Positions 1 to 8,795 of a DNA stretch of 64,000 nt are shown here, in pieces. Below the pieces are notes generated by a model. The model was not told the DNA's origin. It made no database searches and saw nothing but the letters and a program-made list of their open reading frames with translations. Source of the stretch: Slackia equolifaciens (lineage in GTDB: Bacteria; Actinomycetota; Coriobacteriia; Coriobacteriales; Eggerthellaceae); assembly GCF_003725995.1 (NCBI RefSeq), contig NZ_QIBX01000001.1:1-64000 (forward strand), written 5' to 3'. The stretch's first letter is position 1; every line of letters starts with the position of its first letter. A program made the position numbers and the translations under genes.

Positions 1-74
1 TCGGCGGCCTCGGCGTGCGTCATGCCCTCCTCCAGGGCGAGCAGCGCAAGCTCCACCACGTCCCTATCATACAT
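1..74 (-). CDS. Partial CDS, transposase-like HTH N-terminus
   Basis: Starts at an ATG (74-72) preceded by GGAAGGGGG on the minus strand and runs off the window after 24 codons. The visible residues begin MYDRDVVELALLALEEGMTH and then AEAA, the pattern of the first helices of the helix-turn-helix in IS3-family OrfA proteins, which bind the element ends. Too little is present to be sure; any small HTH protein of the same fold could start this way. Its close position to an IS-like terminal sequence is the main support. Confidence 0.4.
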   Translation of the reverse strand, partial: MYDRDVVELALLALEEGMTHAEAA

Positions 75-134
75 GCGGACCCCCTTCCGGACGCGTGAAT
101 CGCGTCCAACTTTTCGTCCGCAGTCCCAAACCGA
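1..134 (-). mobile_element. End of an insertion sequence, cut by the window edge
   Basis: The minus strand from about 134 reads a GGACTGCGGACGAAAAGTTGG-like terminal stretch followed within 60 bases by a ribosome binding site and a short helix-turn-helix type reading frame. This is the usual layout of an IS3-type element: terminal inverted repeat, short leader, orfA. The outer boundary is a guess because only one end is visible. The family assignment rests on resemblance of the N-terminus, not on a transposase catalytic domain, which would lie beyond base 1. Confidence 0.45.
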
Positions 135-213
135 AATTTTTAGACCCGTTTTCGAATTTCGTTTTCTTATTTCGCAAGCAAAAGACAACAGTTTGCCACG
201 CATAGATAACGCT

Positions 214-1497
214 CTACAGCGTGCGACCCAGATCCTGCTCGGGGCGATAGGCGCGCAGGATGTCGCGCGGACGCAGCGGGAAGGGCGCTTCTATCGAATA
301 CGATTCCATGGTGCGGTTGGCCACCTGCACGCGCACGAGATGGCCGCCCACGCAAGCGGGATCGGGGCCCAGCACTACGCCCGTGCCCTTCTTTTGAACC
401 TCGGCCAAATCGGCTTCAGGCTTGGCGTGCCATACGATGCCGCCTATATCGAACGTGCGCACGGGTTGACCGGGGCTTAGCACCTCCACCGTATCGCCCA
501 CGGCGAAGCGATTGCGGCACAGCACCGCTCCCGATTCCTCCACGCACGCCACCATCTGGTAGGCGCGCGCATACTCCACGCTACCCTTGTTCTGCCCCGG
601 CTGCCCGAAGTAGAACCCCGTGCACCAGGGACGATGGCTGGTGGTTTCAAGCTCCGCCTCCCATGCATCGGCGGGTTCGCCGTCGAGCACGTGGCGATAC
701 GCGTTCACCACGCTGGCCACGTAGTAGGCGCCCTTCGCGCGCCCCTCGATCTTCACGCTGTTCACGCCCGCTGCCGCAAGCTCATCAAGATGCGCAAGCA
801 TATTCATATCGTGCGAGCTCATGATGAAGCTGCCGCGGTCGTCTTCCACCACGGGAAAATACTCTCCGGGACGCGTCTCCTCGACCAGCGCATACTTCCA
901 GCGGCAAGGCTGGGTGCAGTGGCCCACGTTGGCACCACGGCCGGTCAGATAATCGCTGATCAGGCAGCGTCCCGAATAGGCCATGCACATAGCGCCGTGC
1001 ACGAACGCCTCGATCTCCAGGTCGTCGGGAATGCGGCGGCGCAGCTCGGCTATGGCATCGAGGCTCATCTCGCGTGCCACCACGATGCGACGCACGCCCA
1101 AATCGTAGTACGCGCGGGCACTGGCAGCGTTCTCGCACGATGCCTGGGTGGACAGATGAATCTCGAGCTTCGGCGCCACCGAGCGCGCAATGGAGATGGC
1201 ACCCAAATCGCTCACAATCACGGCATCGGCACCGGCTTGCTCCAAAAAGCGGAAATAACGCGGCAGATCGTCCACGTCGGCATCGGTCATCACGGTGTTC
1301 ACGGTCACGTGCACGCGCGCGCCGTGCGCATGGGCGTAGGCGATGGCGTCGGGCAAATCGGACTCGGTGAAGTTATCGGCGCGTTTGCGCATGCCGTAGC
1401 GCTCCGTGGCAAGATACACGGCATCCGCGCCGAAATGAATCGCGTATTCCAGCTGTTCCCTGCCACCCGCCGGAGCGAGCAATTCCATCGTGCGCAT
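214..1497 (-). CDS. U32 family protein, TrhP/YegQ-like tRNA hydroxylation factor
   Basis: About 427 residues. The family signature E-x-F-x-H-G-A-x-C-x-A-x-S-G-x-C is visible as EAFVHGAMCMAYSGRC, followed by the second conserved cysteine stretch GHCTQPCRW. The N-terminus MELLAPAGGREQLEYAIHFG is the typical TIM-barrel start of these proteins. Family members (YegQ/TrhP, RlhA, YrrN/O) act in prephenate-dependent 5-hydroxyuridine formation on tRNA or rRNA hydroxylation; the old name peptidase/collagenase is doubtful. The reading frame is open to 1605, but the ATG at 1497 with AGGCG upstream fits the family start; ATG 1488 is possible. Stands alone, minus strand. Confidence 0.85.
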   Translation of the reverse strand: MRTMELLAPAGGREQLEYAIHFGADAVYLATERYGMRKRADNFTESDLPDAIAYAHAHGARVHVTVNTVMTDADVDDLPRYFRFLEQAGADAVIVSDLGAISIARSVAPKLEIHLSTQASCENAASARAYYDLGVRRIVVAREMSLDAIAELRRRIPDDLEIEAFVHGAMCMAYSGRCLISDYLTGRGANVGHCTQPCRWKYALVEETRPGEYFPVVEDDRGSFIMSSHDMNMLAHLDELAAAGVNSVKIEGRAKGAYYVASVVNAYRHVLDGEPADAWEAELETTSHRPWCTGFYFGQPGQNKGSVEYARAYQMVACVEESGAVLCRNRFAVGDTVEVLSPGQPVRTFDIGGIVWHAKPEADLAEVQKKGTGVVLGPDPACVGGHLVRVQVANRTMESYSIEAPFPLRPRDILRAYRPEQDLGRTL

Positions 1498-1730
1498 TGC
1501 GTTTTCGCCTTTCGCCCTCATCTGCCGATTGTCCCGCGCAAGTATAGCGAATCGGGCGCTTGTGCGCGGCATCGAGTTCCGCATTCGCCCCTTTGCGCTC
1601 CCCATTTGAATCCTTTAACCATTTCGTTTCCTTCTCGTCATTCGCGGAAGGCCGCCAAAGCGTAAGATGAGGATGCGCCCAACGCCGAAATCCGGCCGGG
1701 CGTTCAACACTCCAACGAAAGGGGCACTCC

Positions 1731-2231
1731 ATGCACGTGCACGTAGAACTGGAAAATGGCTATCTTCCCGATGCATACGGCAAATATGCGGCACCCGAGG
1801 ACAAGCACGAATGGAGCTGCCGTCGCTCCTTCCCCATTCTGATCGAGGATATCCCTGCCGACGCCGAGGCGCTTGCCCTGGTGTTTTTGGATTGGGACAG
1901 CGTGCCGGTATGCGGATTCCCCTGGGTGCATTGGACGGCGTTTATCCAGGGCCCGTTCGACGAATCGTTGGAAATTCCCGATGACGCAAGCCGCAAATGC
2001 CCCTGCCGTCTGATCCAAGGCTACAACAGCGCCGCCAAAAGCGAGCCTGAGCGCGGCACCGGCTACGTGGGCCCCTGCCCGCCCGATGCGGACCACGCCT
2101 ACACGCTCAAGGTGTATGCGCTTGACGAAGAGCCCCTGCTCGATGCGCCCTTCTGGGCAAATGAGCTCATTCGCGCATGCCGCGGACACGTAATTGACGA
2201 GGCGGGGATGCTGATTCCTAGTCGGAGCTGA
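1731..2231 (+). CDS. PEBP family protein (YbhB/YbcL, Raf kinase inhibitor-like)
   Basis: 166 residues, one of the few plus-strand genes here. The phosphatidylethanolamine-binding fold is shown by the anion-pocket motifs FPWVHWTAF near residue 63 and GTGYVGPCPPDADHAYTLKVY near residue 108. No signal peptide, so cytoplasmic. The start has a clear GAAAGGGGC ribosome site. Bacterial members are of unknown function; some bind small ligands or act as inhibitors. It is convergent with the symporter gene, and the two share a hairpin terminator. Confidence 0.85.
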   Translation: MHVHVELENGYLPDAYGKYAAPEDKHEWSCRRSFPILIEDIPADAEALALVFLDWDSVPVCGFPWVHWTAFIQGPFDESLEIPDDASRKCPCRLIQGYNSAAKSEPERGTGYVGPCPPDADHAYTLKVYALDEEPLLDAPFWANELIRACRGHVIDEAGMLIPSRS

Positions 2232-2315
2232 TGAGGGTAAAAGGGAGCTGAAACGCCCCTCAGAACCCAGGCGCGATGCATAACAACATCCCAATAATTG
2301 CATACGCATGCAAGA

Positions 2316-2345
2316 CAAGATCCCGAGCGACTGTTCGGGATCTTG
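2316..2345. terminator. Bidirectional hairpin between PEBP and symporter genes
   Basis: CAAGATCCCGA / TCGGGATCTTG, an 11-bp perfect stem with an 8-base loop, lies between two convergent genes. On the plus strand it is followed by AATTT, so termination is plausible in both directions. Confidence 0.7.
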
Positions 2346-2412
2346 AATTTACAGGAGTCCTGCAGCGGTATTCAATTGAAAGGGCTTCTATCGCGGCCCA
2401 TCCAGTGGGCGC

Positions 2413-3411
2413 TTACGCATTTGCACCCTGAGTGGCGACCTTGGCATCCTCAGCCTCTTCGCCGGCGGGCGCTTCATGGGCGCTGCGGGCAAGGAAGTTA
2501 GCGTACACAGCGCCAGAGATGTTGTGCCACACGCTGAAGATGGCACCCGGCACAGCGGCCATCGGCATGGCGGCGAAGTGCACCGTAGCCAAAGAGGTAG
2601 CCAAGCCGGAATTCTGCATACCCACCTCGATGGAGATGGTGCGGCGCTGAGCCTTGGACAACCCCAGCAGACGAGCTGCGCCGTAGCCAAGCGCGTAGCC
2701 CAGCACGTTGTGCAGCATGACCACGAGGATCACGAGCGGACCCACGGCCAGCACATTCGCCTGGTTGGCAGCAACGACGGCCATGATGATCAGCGAGATG
2801 CCCACAACCGAGATAAGCGGCAGCACCTTGGCGAAGCCCTGCGCGAACTTCTCGAAGAAGTAGTTGATAACGAAGCCCGCGGCGATGGGAACGAACACCA
2901 CCTGAACGATGGACATGAACATGCTCATGAACGAGACGTCGACCGTCTGACCGGCCAGCAGCAGCACCAGCGCCGGCGTAACGACGGGCGCCATGATGGT
3001 GGTGCACGCGGTCATGCCAACGGACAGGGCAACATCGCCCTTGGCGAGGAACGTCATGACGTTAGAGCTGGTACCGCCGGGGCAGCAGCCCACGAGAATG
3101 ACGCCCACGGCCAGCTCGGGCGGCAGCTGGAAAAGCTGCACCAGGATAAATGCCAGGCCGGGCATGATGATGAACTGAGCAAAGATACCGGCAATAGCGG
3201 CCTTGGGCTTGGTGAACACCACCTTGAAGTCAGACAGCTTGAGCGTCATACCCATGCCGAACATGACGATTCCCAGAAGCGTATTCACATAGCTGGTCTT
3301 GATGACGGAAGATACCGGACCGGGAAAGACCAGGGCGATAATGGCTACGAGAAGCGCGATAATCGCCATGTACTTTCCAGCAAAGTCACTTATCCTCTCG
3401 AGCACTTTCAT
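2413..3411 (-). CDS. Bile acid:sodium symporter (BASS) family transporter
   Basis: About 332 residues with roughly ten hydrophobic helices. The family hallmarks are visible: GMGMTLKLSDF in the second or third helix, VGCCPGGTSSNVMTFLAKGD in the middle (the substrate and sodium site region), and GMQNSGLATSLA near the end. BASS carriers move bile acids, pantoate, pyruvate or other organic anions with sodium; the substrate cannot be read off. The ATG at 3411 has GAGGAAAGGG upstream and removes a non-conserved leader. A 16-bp palindrome at 3488-3503 overlaps its promoter and recurs at three other genes in the window (38772, 41681, 51922). Confidence 0.9.
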   Translation of the reverse strand: MKVLERISDFAGKYMAIIALLVAIIALVFPGPVSSVIKTSYVNTLLGIVMFGMGMTLKLSDFKVVFTKPKAAIAGIFAQFIIMPGLAFILVQLFQLPPELAVGVILVGCCPGGTSSNVMTFLAKGDVALSVGMTACTTIMAPVVTPALVLLLAGQTVDVSFMSMFMSIVQVVFVPIAAGFVINYFFEKFAQGFAKVLPLISVVGISLIIMAVVAANQANVLAVGPLVILVVMLHNVLGYALGYGAARLLGLSKAQRRTISIEVGMQNSGLATSLATVHFAAMPMAAVPGAIFSVWHNISGAVYANFLARSAHEAPAGEEAEDAKVATQGANA

Positions 3412-3487
3412 CGTTGTTCCCTTTCCTCGGAATCCTTTACGCAAAACGCGCAACCCGCCGCTTTCGGAGGGTTGCAGCATTGTAGCG

Positions 3488-3503
3488 CTTTAGCACATTA
3501 GAG
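3488..3503. promoter_or_regulatory. Palindromic operator CTTTA-GCACAT-TAGAG
   Basis: One of four copies in this window of a CTYTA-ATGYRC-TAAAG palindrome. On the minus strand it ends three bases before TACAAT, the likely -10 of the symporter gene, so a bound protein would sit across the -35/-10 spacer. Confidence 0.55.
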
Positions 3504-3599
3504 TGCAGTGGTATTAAGGGACGGAAACATTTCGGAAACAAACCGGCGGCAAACGGGGCCAATGTGCAGATATGCGGCCATAAGAGCGGGCAAGCTTCC

Positions 3600-3631
3600 A
3601 AAAGAAAAGCGGCACCCCTAAGGATGCCGCA
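3600..3631 (-). terminator. proS intrinsic terminator
   Basis: On the minus strand a 9-bp stem GCGGCATCC / GGGTGCCGC (one G-U pair), TTAG loop, followed by TTTTCTTTT. It lies 90 bases past the proS stop codon. Confidence 0.85.
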
Positions 3632-3720
3632 CTTCTCATGCCGAGCCGCACGCGCGATTCGCCCTATGGTTTCGCCCCGTGCTGATTTCGCTCCGTGCGC
3701 CTCAATAATGCCTCGGAAGC

Positions 3721-5439
3721 CTAGAAGCCCAGAATCTCCTTGACGGCAGCTTCGACCTCGGCCAGCGGAGCGGAAACCTTATCGCCCGTGGCACGGTTCT
3801 TGACCTCCACGGTGCCCTCGGCCAGGCCGCGCTTGCCAACCACAACCTGCACGGGCCAGCCGATCAGGTCATTGTCGGCGAACTTCACGCCGGCACGCTC
3901 GGCACGGTCGTCAATCACCGTCTCGAGACCCGCAGCCGCCAACTCGCTGGCGATCTTCTCGGCCGCCTCGGTAACCTCGTCGGGCTTGGGAGAAAGCGGG
4001 ATTACGCACACATGCGCCGGCGCGATGCCCGCAGGCCAGATGATGCCGTACTCGTCATGGCTCTGCTCCACCGCGGCCGCCATCGTGCGCGACACGCCTA
4101 CGCCGTAGCAGCCCATGATGAAGGGCTTCTCGGTGCCGTCTTCGTCCATAAAGGTGGCGCCCATGGCGCGAGAGTACTTGTCGCCGAGCTTGAAGATCTG
4201 GCTCACCTCAATACCGCGCGCCAGCTCGAGCGGCTTGCCGCACACGGGGCAGGCATCGCCCTCGCGCACCATGCACAGATCGGCCCACGCGTCCACCTGG
4301 AAATCCTCGCCGAGCTTGGCGCCCACCAGATGATAGCCGTCCTCGTTGGCGCCAACCACCCAACGCTCGATGCCGCGCAGGCTTTCGTCCGCAGCAACCT
4401 TCACGCCTTCGGGCAGACCCACCGGACCCATGGAGCCCTTGACCAGGCCGGCATCCTTCATTTCCTCATCGGTGAGCGGGGCGAATCCGGGCACCACGCG
4501 CTCCGCCTTGACGTCGTTGACCTCGTAGTCGCCGGGCACGAACAGCACCCAAATCCGACCCTCGGAATCCTTGCAGGAGAACGCCTTCATGCAGGCCGCC
4601 TCTTCGCAGCCGAGATGTGCCGCCAGCTCGGCGATGGTATGCACGCCGGGCGTGGAGATTTTCTCGCATGCATCCGCCGGATACGCCACCGGATGCGGCG
4701 TGCACGCGGCCGCCTCGACGTCGGCAGCATAGCCGCAGGTGCAGTGCACAAGTTCGGCCTCGCCCGTGTCGGCGAGCGCCATGAACTCCTCGGACTCATT
4801 GCCGCCGATCTGACCGGAATCCGCCTGCACGATGCGATAGTTCAGACCCATACGCTCGCACATATTCGTGTAGGCGTCGCGCATCAGGGCGTAGTTCTTG
4901 TCCAGACCCGCCTCATCGGCATCGAAGCTATAGGCGTCCTTCATCACGAACTCACGGCCGCGCAGAAGGGCGAAACGCGGACGGCGCTCGTCGCGGAACT
5001 TCACCTGAATCTGATAGAGGTTCTTGGGCAGATCCTTGTAGCTGCGCAGCTCGTTTTTCACCAGATCGGTGATGATTTCCTCATGCGTGGGGCCCAGCAC
5101 GAAATCGTTGCCGTGGCGATCGACCACGCGCAAAAGCTCGGGGCCGTAATCGTCCCAGCGGCCGCTCTCGTGCCACAGCTCGGCGGGCTGCACAAACGGC
5201 ATCAGGATCTCTTGACCGCCGTGGGAATCCATCTCCTCGCGAACGATGTCCTCGATCTTGCGCAGCACGCGCATGCCCAGCGGCAAGAACGAATACAGGC
5301 CTGCGGCCTCTTTGCGAATCATGCCCGCGCGCGTGAGCAGCTTGGCGGATACGATGTCCGCATCGCTGGGATCCTCTTTGAGCGTGGGGGCATACAGCGC
5401 GCTCATGCGCAGTACGGCATGCTTGGCGAATGTGGTCAT
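3721..5439 (-). CDS. proS: Prolyl-tRNA synthetase, bacterial type with editing insert
   Basis: 572 residues; charges tRNA-Pro with proline in the cytoplasm. Class II core is clear: motif 1 region around EILMPFVQPAELW, motif 2 FRDERRPRFALLRGREFVMK with the insert domain following between about residues 220 and 400 (the YbaK-like editing module that hydrolyses Ala-tRNA-Pro), motif 3 near GCYGVGVSRTMAA, then an HGTP anticodon-binding domain ending the protein. The ATG at 5439 is preceded by AAGAAGGA; two earlier in-frame ATGs (5460, 5505) lack as good a site. It is the last gene of the rseP-ispG-proS group, separated from ispG by about 160 bases. Confidence 0.95.
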   Translation of the reverse strand: MTTFAKHAVLRMSALYAPTLKEDPSDADIVSAKLLTRAGMIRKEAAGLYSFLPLGMRVLRKIEDIVREEMDSHGGQEILMPFVQPAELWHESGRWDDYGPELLRVVDRHGNDFVLGPTHEEIITDLVKNELRSYKDLPKNLYQIQVKFRDERRPRFALLRGREFVMKDAYSFDADEAGLDKNYALMRDAYTNMCERMGLNYRIVQADSGQIGGNESEEFMALADTGEAELVHCTCGYAADVEAAACTPHPVAYPADACEKISTPGVHTIAELAAHLGCEEAACMKAFSCKDSEGRIWVLFVPGDYEVNDVKAERVVPGFAPLTDEEMKDAGLVKGSMGPVGLPEGVKVAADESLRGIERWVVGANEDGYHLVGAKLGEDFQVDAWADLCMVREGDACPVCGKPLELARGIEVSQIFKLGDKYSRAMGATFMDEDGTEKPFIMGCYGVGVSRTMAAAVEQSHDEYGIIWPAGIAPAHVCVIPLSPKPDEVTEAAEKIASELAAAGLETVIDDRAERAGVKFADNDLIGWPVQVVVGKRGLAEGTVEVKNRATGDKVSAPLAEVEAAVKEILGF

Positions 5440-5600
5440 GTGCGATTCCTTCTTCGACATCGGGATGGCAGCCGCCGCGCATAGCCGACGCATGGCGCGC
5501 CGCATGCCTTGAGGCCTGGTTGCCGTCCTATTTCGGCTTCAAATCTTAGCCCATCAACGATACCCGCCACGAGCCCGTTGCGCAAGGCCTTTCGCCGCTG

Positions 5601-6656
5601 TTACATCTTTTGGATTTCTTCCATCAGCGCGTCCACGATGCCCTCCTCGGGCACCTTGCGCAAAACCTTCCCATGGGCAAAAAGCGCGCCCGACCCCGCA
5701 CCGCACGCCACGCCGATATCGGCATCAGCGGCCTCGCCGGGGCCGTTGACCACGCATCCCATGACCGCGACCTTGAGCGGCTTGGAGCAGCTGGACAGAC
5801 GCGCGTCCACCTGCTTGGCAAGCCCGATAAGGTCGACCTGGCAGCGGCCGCATGTGGGGCAACTGATGATCTCGGGGCCGCGACGGCGCAAATCGAGCGC
5901 CGCAAGCAGCATCCAACTGGTGCGCACCTCCTCGGTGGGGTCGTCGGTCAGCGAAATGCGCATGGTGTCGCCGATGCCCTCCTCCAGCAGGATGCCGAGG
6001 CCCGCGGCCGACTTGACCGTGCCCTGCATGAGCGTTCCGGCCTCGGTGATGCCAATGTGCAACGGCACCTGCGGAATCTCGCGCGACAGCATGCGATACG
6101 TGCGCACGGTGGTCATCACGTCGTGCGCTTTAGCGGAAACCACCACATCATGAAAGCCGCGATCTTCGAAGTGGCGCACGTAGTCGATGGCGGAAGCGCT
6201 GAGCTTTTCCGGCAGAGTGAGATCGGTGCGGCTCTTAAGCGCCTCGTCGAGCGACCCTGCGTTTACACCCACGCGAATGGGGATGCCCGCCTCGCCCGCC
6301 GCCTCGATCACGGCGTCGGTCGCTTCCCATCCGCCAATGTTGCCCGGGTTGATGCGCAGCTTTGCGGCGCCGCGACGGGCGGCCTCGATGGCAATCTGCG
6401 CGTCGAAGTGGACGTCGGCCACCACGGGAAGCGGGCTTTGCTCGCACACCGCGGCAAACGCATCGAGGCACGAGCGCCGCGGAATGGCCATACGCACAAT
6501 TTCGCACCCCGCATCTGCGAGCGCACGAATCTGCGCGAGATTGGCCTTCGCGTCATCGCCCGAAACGTTGAGCATGGACTGCACCGCGCACGGCGCTCCC
6601 CCGCCCACAGGCACGCTGCCCACCATCACCTGGCGCGTTTGTTCGTTAGGCTTCAT
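5601..6656 (-). CDS. ispG: 4-hydroxy-3-methylbut-2-en-1-yl diphosphate synthase (flavodoxin/ferredoxin)
   Basis: 351 residues; the [4Fe-4S] enzyme that reductively opens MEcPP to HMBPP, the penultimate MEP pathway step. The TIM-barrel start shows VGSVPVGGGAPCAVQSML, and cluster ligands are visible as CPTCGRC near residue 263 and GCVVNGPGEAADADIG near residue 300. Length fits the short bacterial form. AGGGAGCC precedes the ATG. The gap to the rseP stop is nine bases, so the two are surely co-transcribed. Other MEP genes in the window are dxr (28116) and dxs (44780). Confidence 0.95.
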   Translation of the reverse strand: MKPNEQTRQVMVGSVPVGGGAPCAVQSMLNVSGDDAKANLAQIRALADAGCEIVRMAIPRRSCLDAFAAVCEQSPLPVVADVHFDAQIAIEAARRGAAKLRINPGNIGGWEATDAVIEAAGEAGIPIRVGVNAGSLDEALKSRTDLTLPEKLSASAIDYVRHFEDRGFHDVVVSAKAHDVMTTVRTYRMLSREIPQVPLHIGITEAGTLMQGTVKSAAGLGILLEEGIGDTMRISLTDDPTEEVRTSWMLLAALDLRRRGPEIISCPTCGRCQVDLIGLAKQVDARLSSCSKPLKVAVMGCVVNGPGEAADADIGVACGAGSGALFAHGKVLRKVPEEGIVDALMEEIQKM

Positions 6657-6665
6657 GATGGCTCC

Positions 6666-7739
6666 CTATCCCCAGTTTCCGAAGACGAAACGTTGCACGT
6701 CTTGATTCACCATGAATAGGAAGAATACCAAAAACAGAGCCATGCCTGCCAAGCTCATTGCGTTCATGGCCTTGTAGCCCACCATGCGCCTGGAAAGCTT
6801 CTGGAAGATCTCGATGACAAAGCGTCCACCGTCGAGCGGAGGGATGGGCAGAAGATTCATAAGACCCAACGATACCGAAATGATCGCCATGAAATAGATG
6901 AACCAGCCCAGTCCTTGCGCGGCAAAATCGACCGACATGACCGCCATGCCCACCACGCTCGTGGATTGAGACACCACATCCGCCGCCGTTTGCGGGTTGA
7001 ACAGGCTCACAATGGCCTGCGCAGTCACTCCGATTACCATAAAGCCCATCTGGATGGCATCAAGCGGATTGAGATTCACATGCTGCATCTCACCCGTGGT
7101 CATGGTCACATCCACGCCAATGACCGAGAACGCGAGCACGAACGCCAACACCGCGAACAGCAGGTTCATGAAGATGCCGGCAAGAAGGATAACCGTACGT
7201 TTCCAAAACGGCTGGGCGCGATAGGTTTGCGCACGCTCGAGCAAATAGAGCGCATGCGGATCCTCGAAAGGACGCGGGGTGCCCTGCGCCAAATCGATAC
7301 CCGCCTTTTTATCGCGATAGGCGCGCGTACGGAAGATATTATGCTCGTCCTTTTTGCCGGGGCCATCCACGCAGCCCCAATCCTCGAGCACGTACATGAC
7401 GTCGATGGCATCTTCCAGGCTGATGCCCAGCTCCTCGGCTACATCGTCGGCGTACACGGTGCCATGCTCGTAAGCGTATGCCAGCGCTCGCTCGATATGG
7501 GGATTCTCCTCGCCCGGCTCCATGCCGCACACCTTGGCGTAGCCGCCCAACGGCACTGCCGTCACGCCGAACTTTGTGCCTTTGCGCGTGAAACCTATAT
7601 TGGGGCCAGGCAGACCCAGCATGAATTCCGTCACGCGCACGCCAAATGCGCGCGCCGCCAAATAATGCCCACCCTCATGGATGAACACGAGAATGCTCAG
7701 CACGATAACGATGAGCACAATCATGAGGATAATGTCCAT
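6666..7739 (-). CDS. rseP: RseP-like site-2 intramembrane metalloprotease with a helix-turn-helix-like insert
   Basis: 357 residues, membrane. Zinc motif H21-E-G-G-H25 in the first helix, GGYAKVCGM beta-loop near 65, and the second active-site motif PPLDGGRF near 305. M50 proteases of this class cut anti-sigma factors or remnant signal peptides. Unusual point: where RseP normally has one or two PDZ domains between helices 1 and 2, residues about 80-130 instead read like a small winged helix (HIERALAYAYEHGTVYADDV, then AEELGISLEDAIDVMYVLED). I see no PDZ signature. The ATG has GAAAGGCG upstream. In many bacteria dxr lies directly upstream; here dxr is 20 kb away because other DNA lies between. 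Confidence 0.88.
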   Translation of the reverse strand: MDIILMIVLIVIVLSILVFIHEGGHYLAARAFGVRVTEFMLGLPGPNIGFTRKGTKFGVTAVPLGGYAKVCGMEPGEENPHIERALAYAYEHGTVYADDVAEELGISLEDAIDVMYVLEDWGCVDGPGKKDEHNIFRTRAYRDKKAGIDLAQGTPRPFEDPHALYLLERAQTYRAQPFWKRTVILLAGIFMNLLFAVLAFVLAFSVIGVDVTMTTGEMQHVNLNPLDAIQMGFMVIGVTAQAIVSLFNPQTAADVVSQSTSVVGMAVMSVDFAAQGLGWFIYFMAIISVSLGLMNLLPIPPLDGGRFVIEIFQKLSRRMVGYKAMNAMSLAGMALFLVFFLFMVNQDVQRFVFGNWG

Positions 7740-7891
7740 AGAACGCCTTTCTTCGTTTTCTCATGGCTTTATACCAAGGAGACGTGAACGTGAAATGGAG
7801 CGTTCCCGCATCGTAACCGAACAAGAACGAATTGCCCATACGCGCATAAGCGGATTTCGCCTCAGGCCCCCTCGCCCGAACCGCCTGCATG

Positions 7892-7918
7892 AAAAAGCCC
7901 TCGCAACCCGAGGGCTTT
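7892..7918 (-). terminator. Terminator of the DUF4013 gene
   Basis: Minus-strand stem AAAGCCCTCG / CGAGGGCTTT (10 bp, 5-base loop) followed by TTTTTC, 26 bases after the stop codon. Confidence 0.85.
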
Positions 7919-7943
7919 GACCGATTCGATTGTTCGCTCGCGG

Positions 7944-8795
7944 CTACTGCGCGGCACCGTAGCCACCTGCCGGAGGCAGCGGCGCATCCTTGGGGCCCCA
8001 CTGCGCCACCTCAAACTGCGCAGTCCATCGGCCCACGGCACGAAGCGTAACCACCATCAAGAACGTCGACGCCACCTGCAGGGCGAACGTTGCGACCAGC
8101 ATGGCTAGCGACATGCCCAGCATAGCCGCAGAGGGGTTCAAAAGCGCCGCATACGTCCAATTCGAGATAGCCGACGCCGCAAACGAAAGCGCCGTGTTGA
8201 GCACACAGTAGAACAGCCACGCAGGAACCAGCCCGCCCGCATCGCGCCGAATCATCTGGAAAATCTTACCCAGCTGCAAGCCTGCACCGCCATCGCGATA
8301 AAGCGCCATGCGCATCATGGCCACCCAGATCACGGGCATAACGAGCCATTCAACCGCGAGCGAGATAATCTGACCGGGCAGATCAAGCGTCACATCGACC
8401 GCCGCAGCAGCGCTTCCGCCAAACGCGGAACCCGCCAACGCGCCCGATGCGATCTGTTCCGCCACCTGACCCGACATGAGAGCCGCCGCTACAACGCCAG
8501 GAATCAGCGAATACAGCAAGGCAAGACCGAACGCGCGCCAGCCGAACGCATACAGCACGCCGTCGGAATTGTCGAATACGCGGGGCCGCATGGGCGTATC
8601 AATGCGCCATGCCGCCTCGCGCGCCCATCTGAGCAGAAAACCGTACATGACTACGGCGCCAAAAATGGGAATGCACGTGACCAGGGCCAGGAGCAGTAAA
8701 ATGACGAACCAGCGCGGCGTACGGGTGACATCCGCCATCGCCTGTTTGAGATACGAGAAGCCGTCTTTGAGACCTTTTGGAGTCGTCTGATCCAT
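7944..8795 (-). CDS. DUF4013 family multi-spanning membrane protein
   Basis: 283 residues starting MDQTTPKGLKDGFSYLKQAM, the typical amphipathic N-terminus of DUF4013 proteins, then four or five hydrophobic segments including WFVILLLLALVTCIPIFGAV near residue 30, and FQMIRRDAGGLVPAWLFYCV near 200. The family has no known function; members are found in archaea, Firmicutes and Actinobacteria. The frame stays open to 9146, but AAAGGG before the ATG at 8795 and the family start decide. Monocistronic, with its own terminator. Confidence 0.8.
   Translation of the reverse strand: MDQTTPKGLKDGFSYLKQAMADVTRTPRWFVILLLLALVTCIPIFGAVVMYGFLLRWAREAAWRIDTPMRPRVFDNSDGVLYAFGWRAFGLALLYSLIPGVVAAALMSGQVAEQIASGALAGSAFGGSAAAAVDVTLDLPGQIISLAVEWLVMPVIWVAMMRMALYRDGGAGLQLGKIFQMIRRDAGGLVPAWLFYCVLNTALSFAASAISNWTYAALLNPSAAMLGMSLAMLVATFALQVASTFLMVVTLRAVGRWTAQFEVAQWGPKDAPLPPAGGYGAAQ

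Larger units (their letters stand above)
3412..3720. other. Intergenic region between symporter and proS
   Basis: Holds the symporter promoter with its palindromic operator (3488-3503) and a -10-like TACAAT on the minus strand (3484-3479), then the proS terminator (3600-3631). Bases 3510-3600 show nothing I can name. Confidence 0.6.

Noticed and set aside
4012-5484. 490-codon frame antisense to proS
   Set aside because: Shadow of proS, no domain, no ribosome site.
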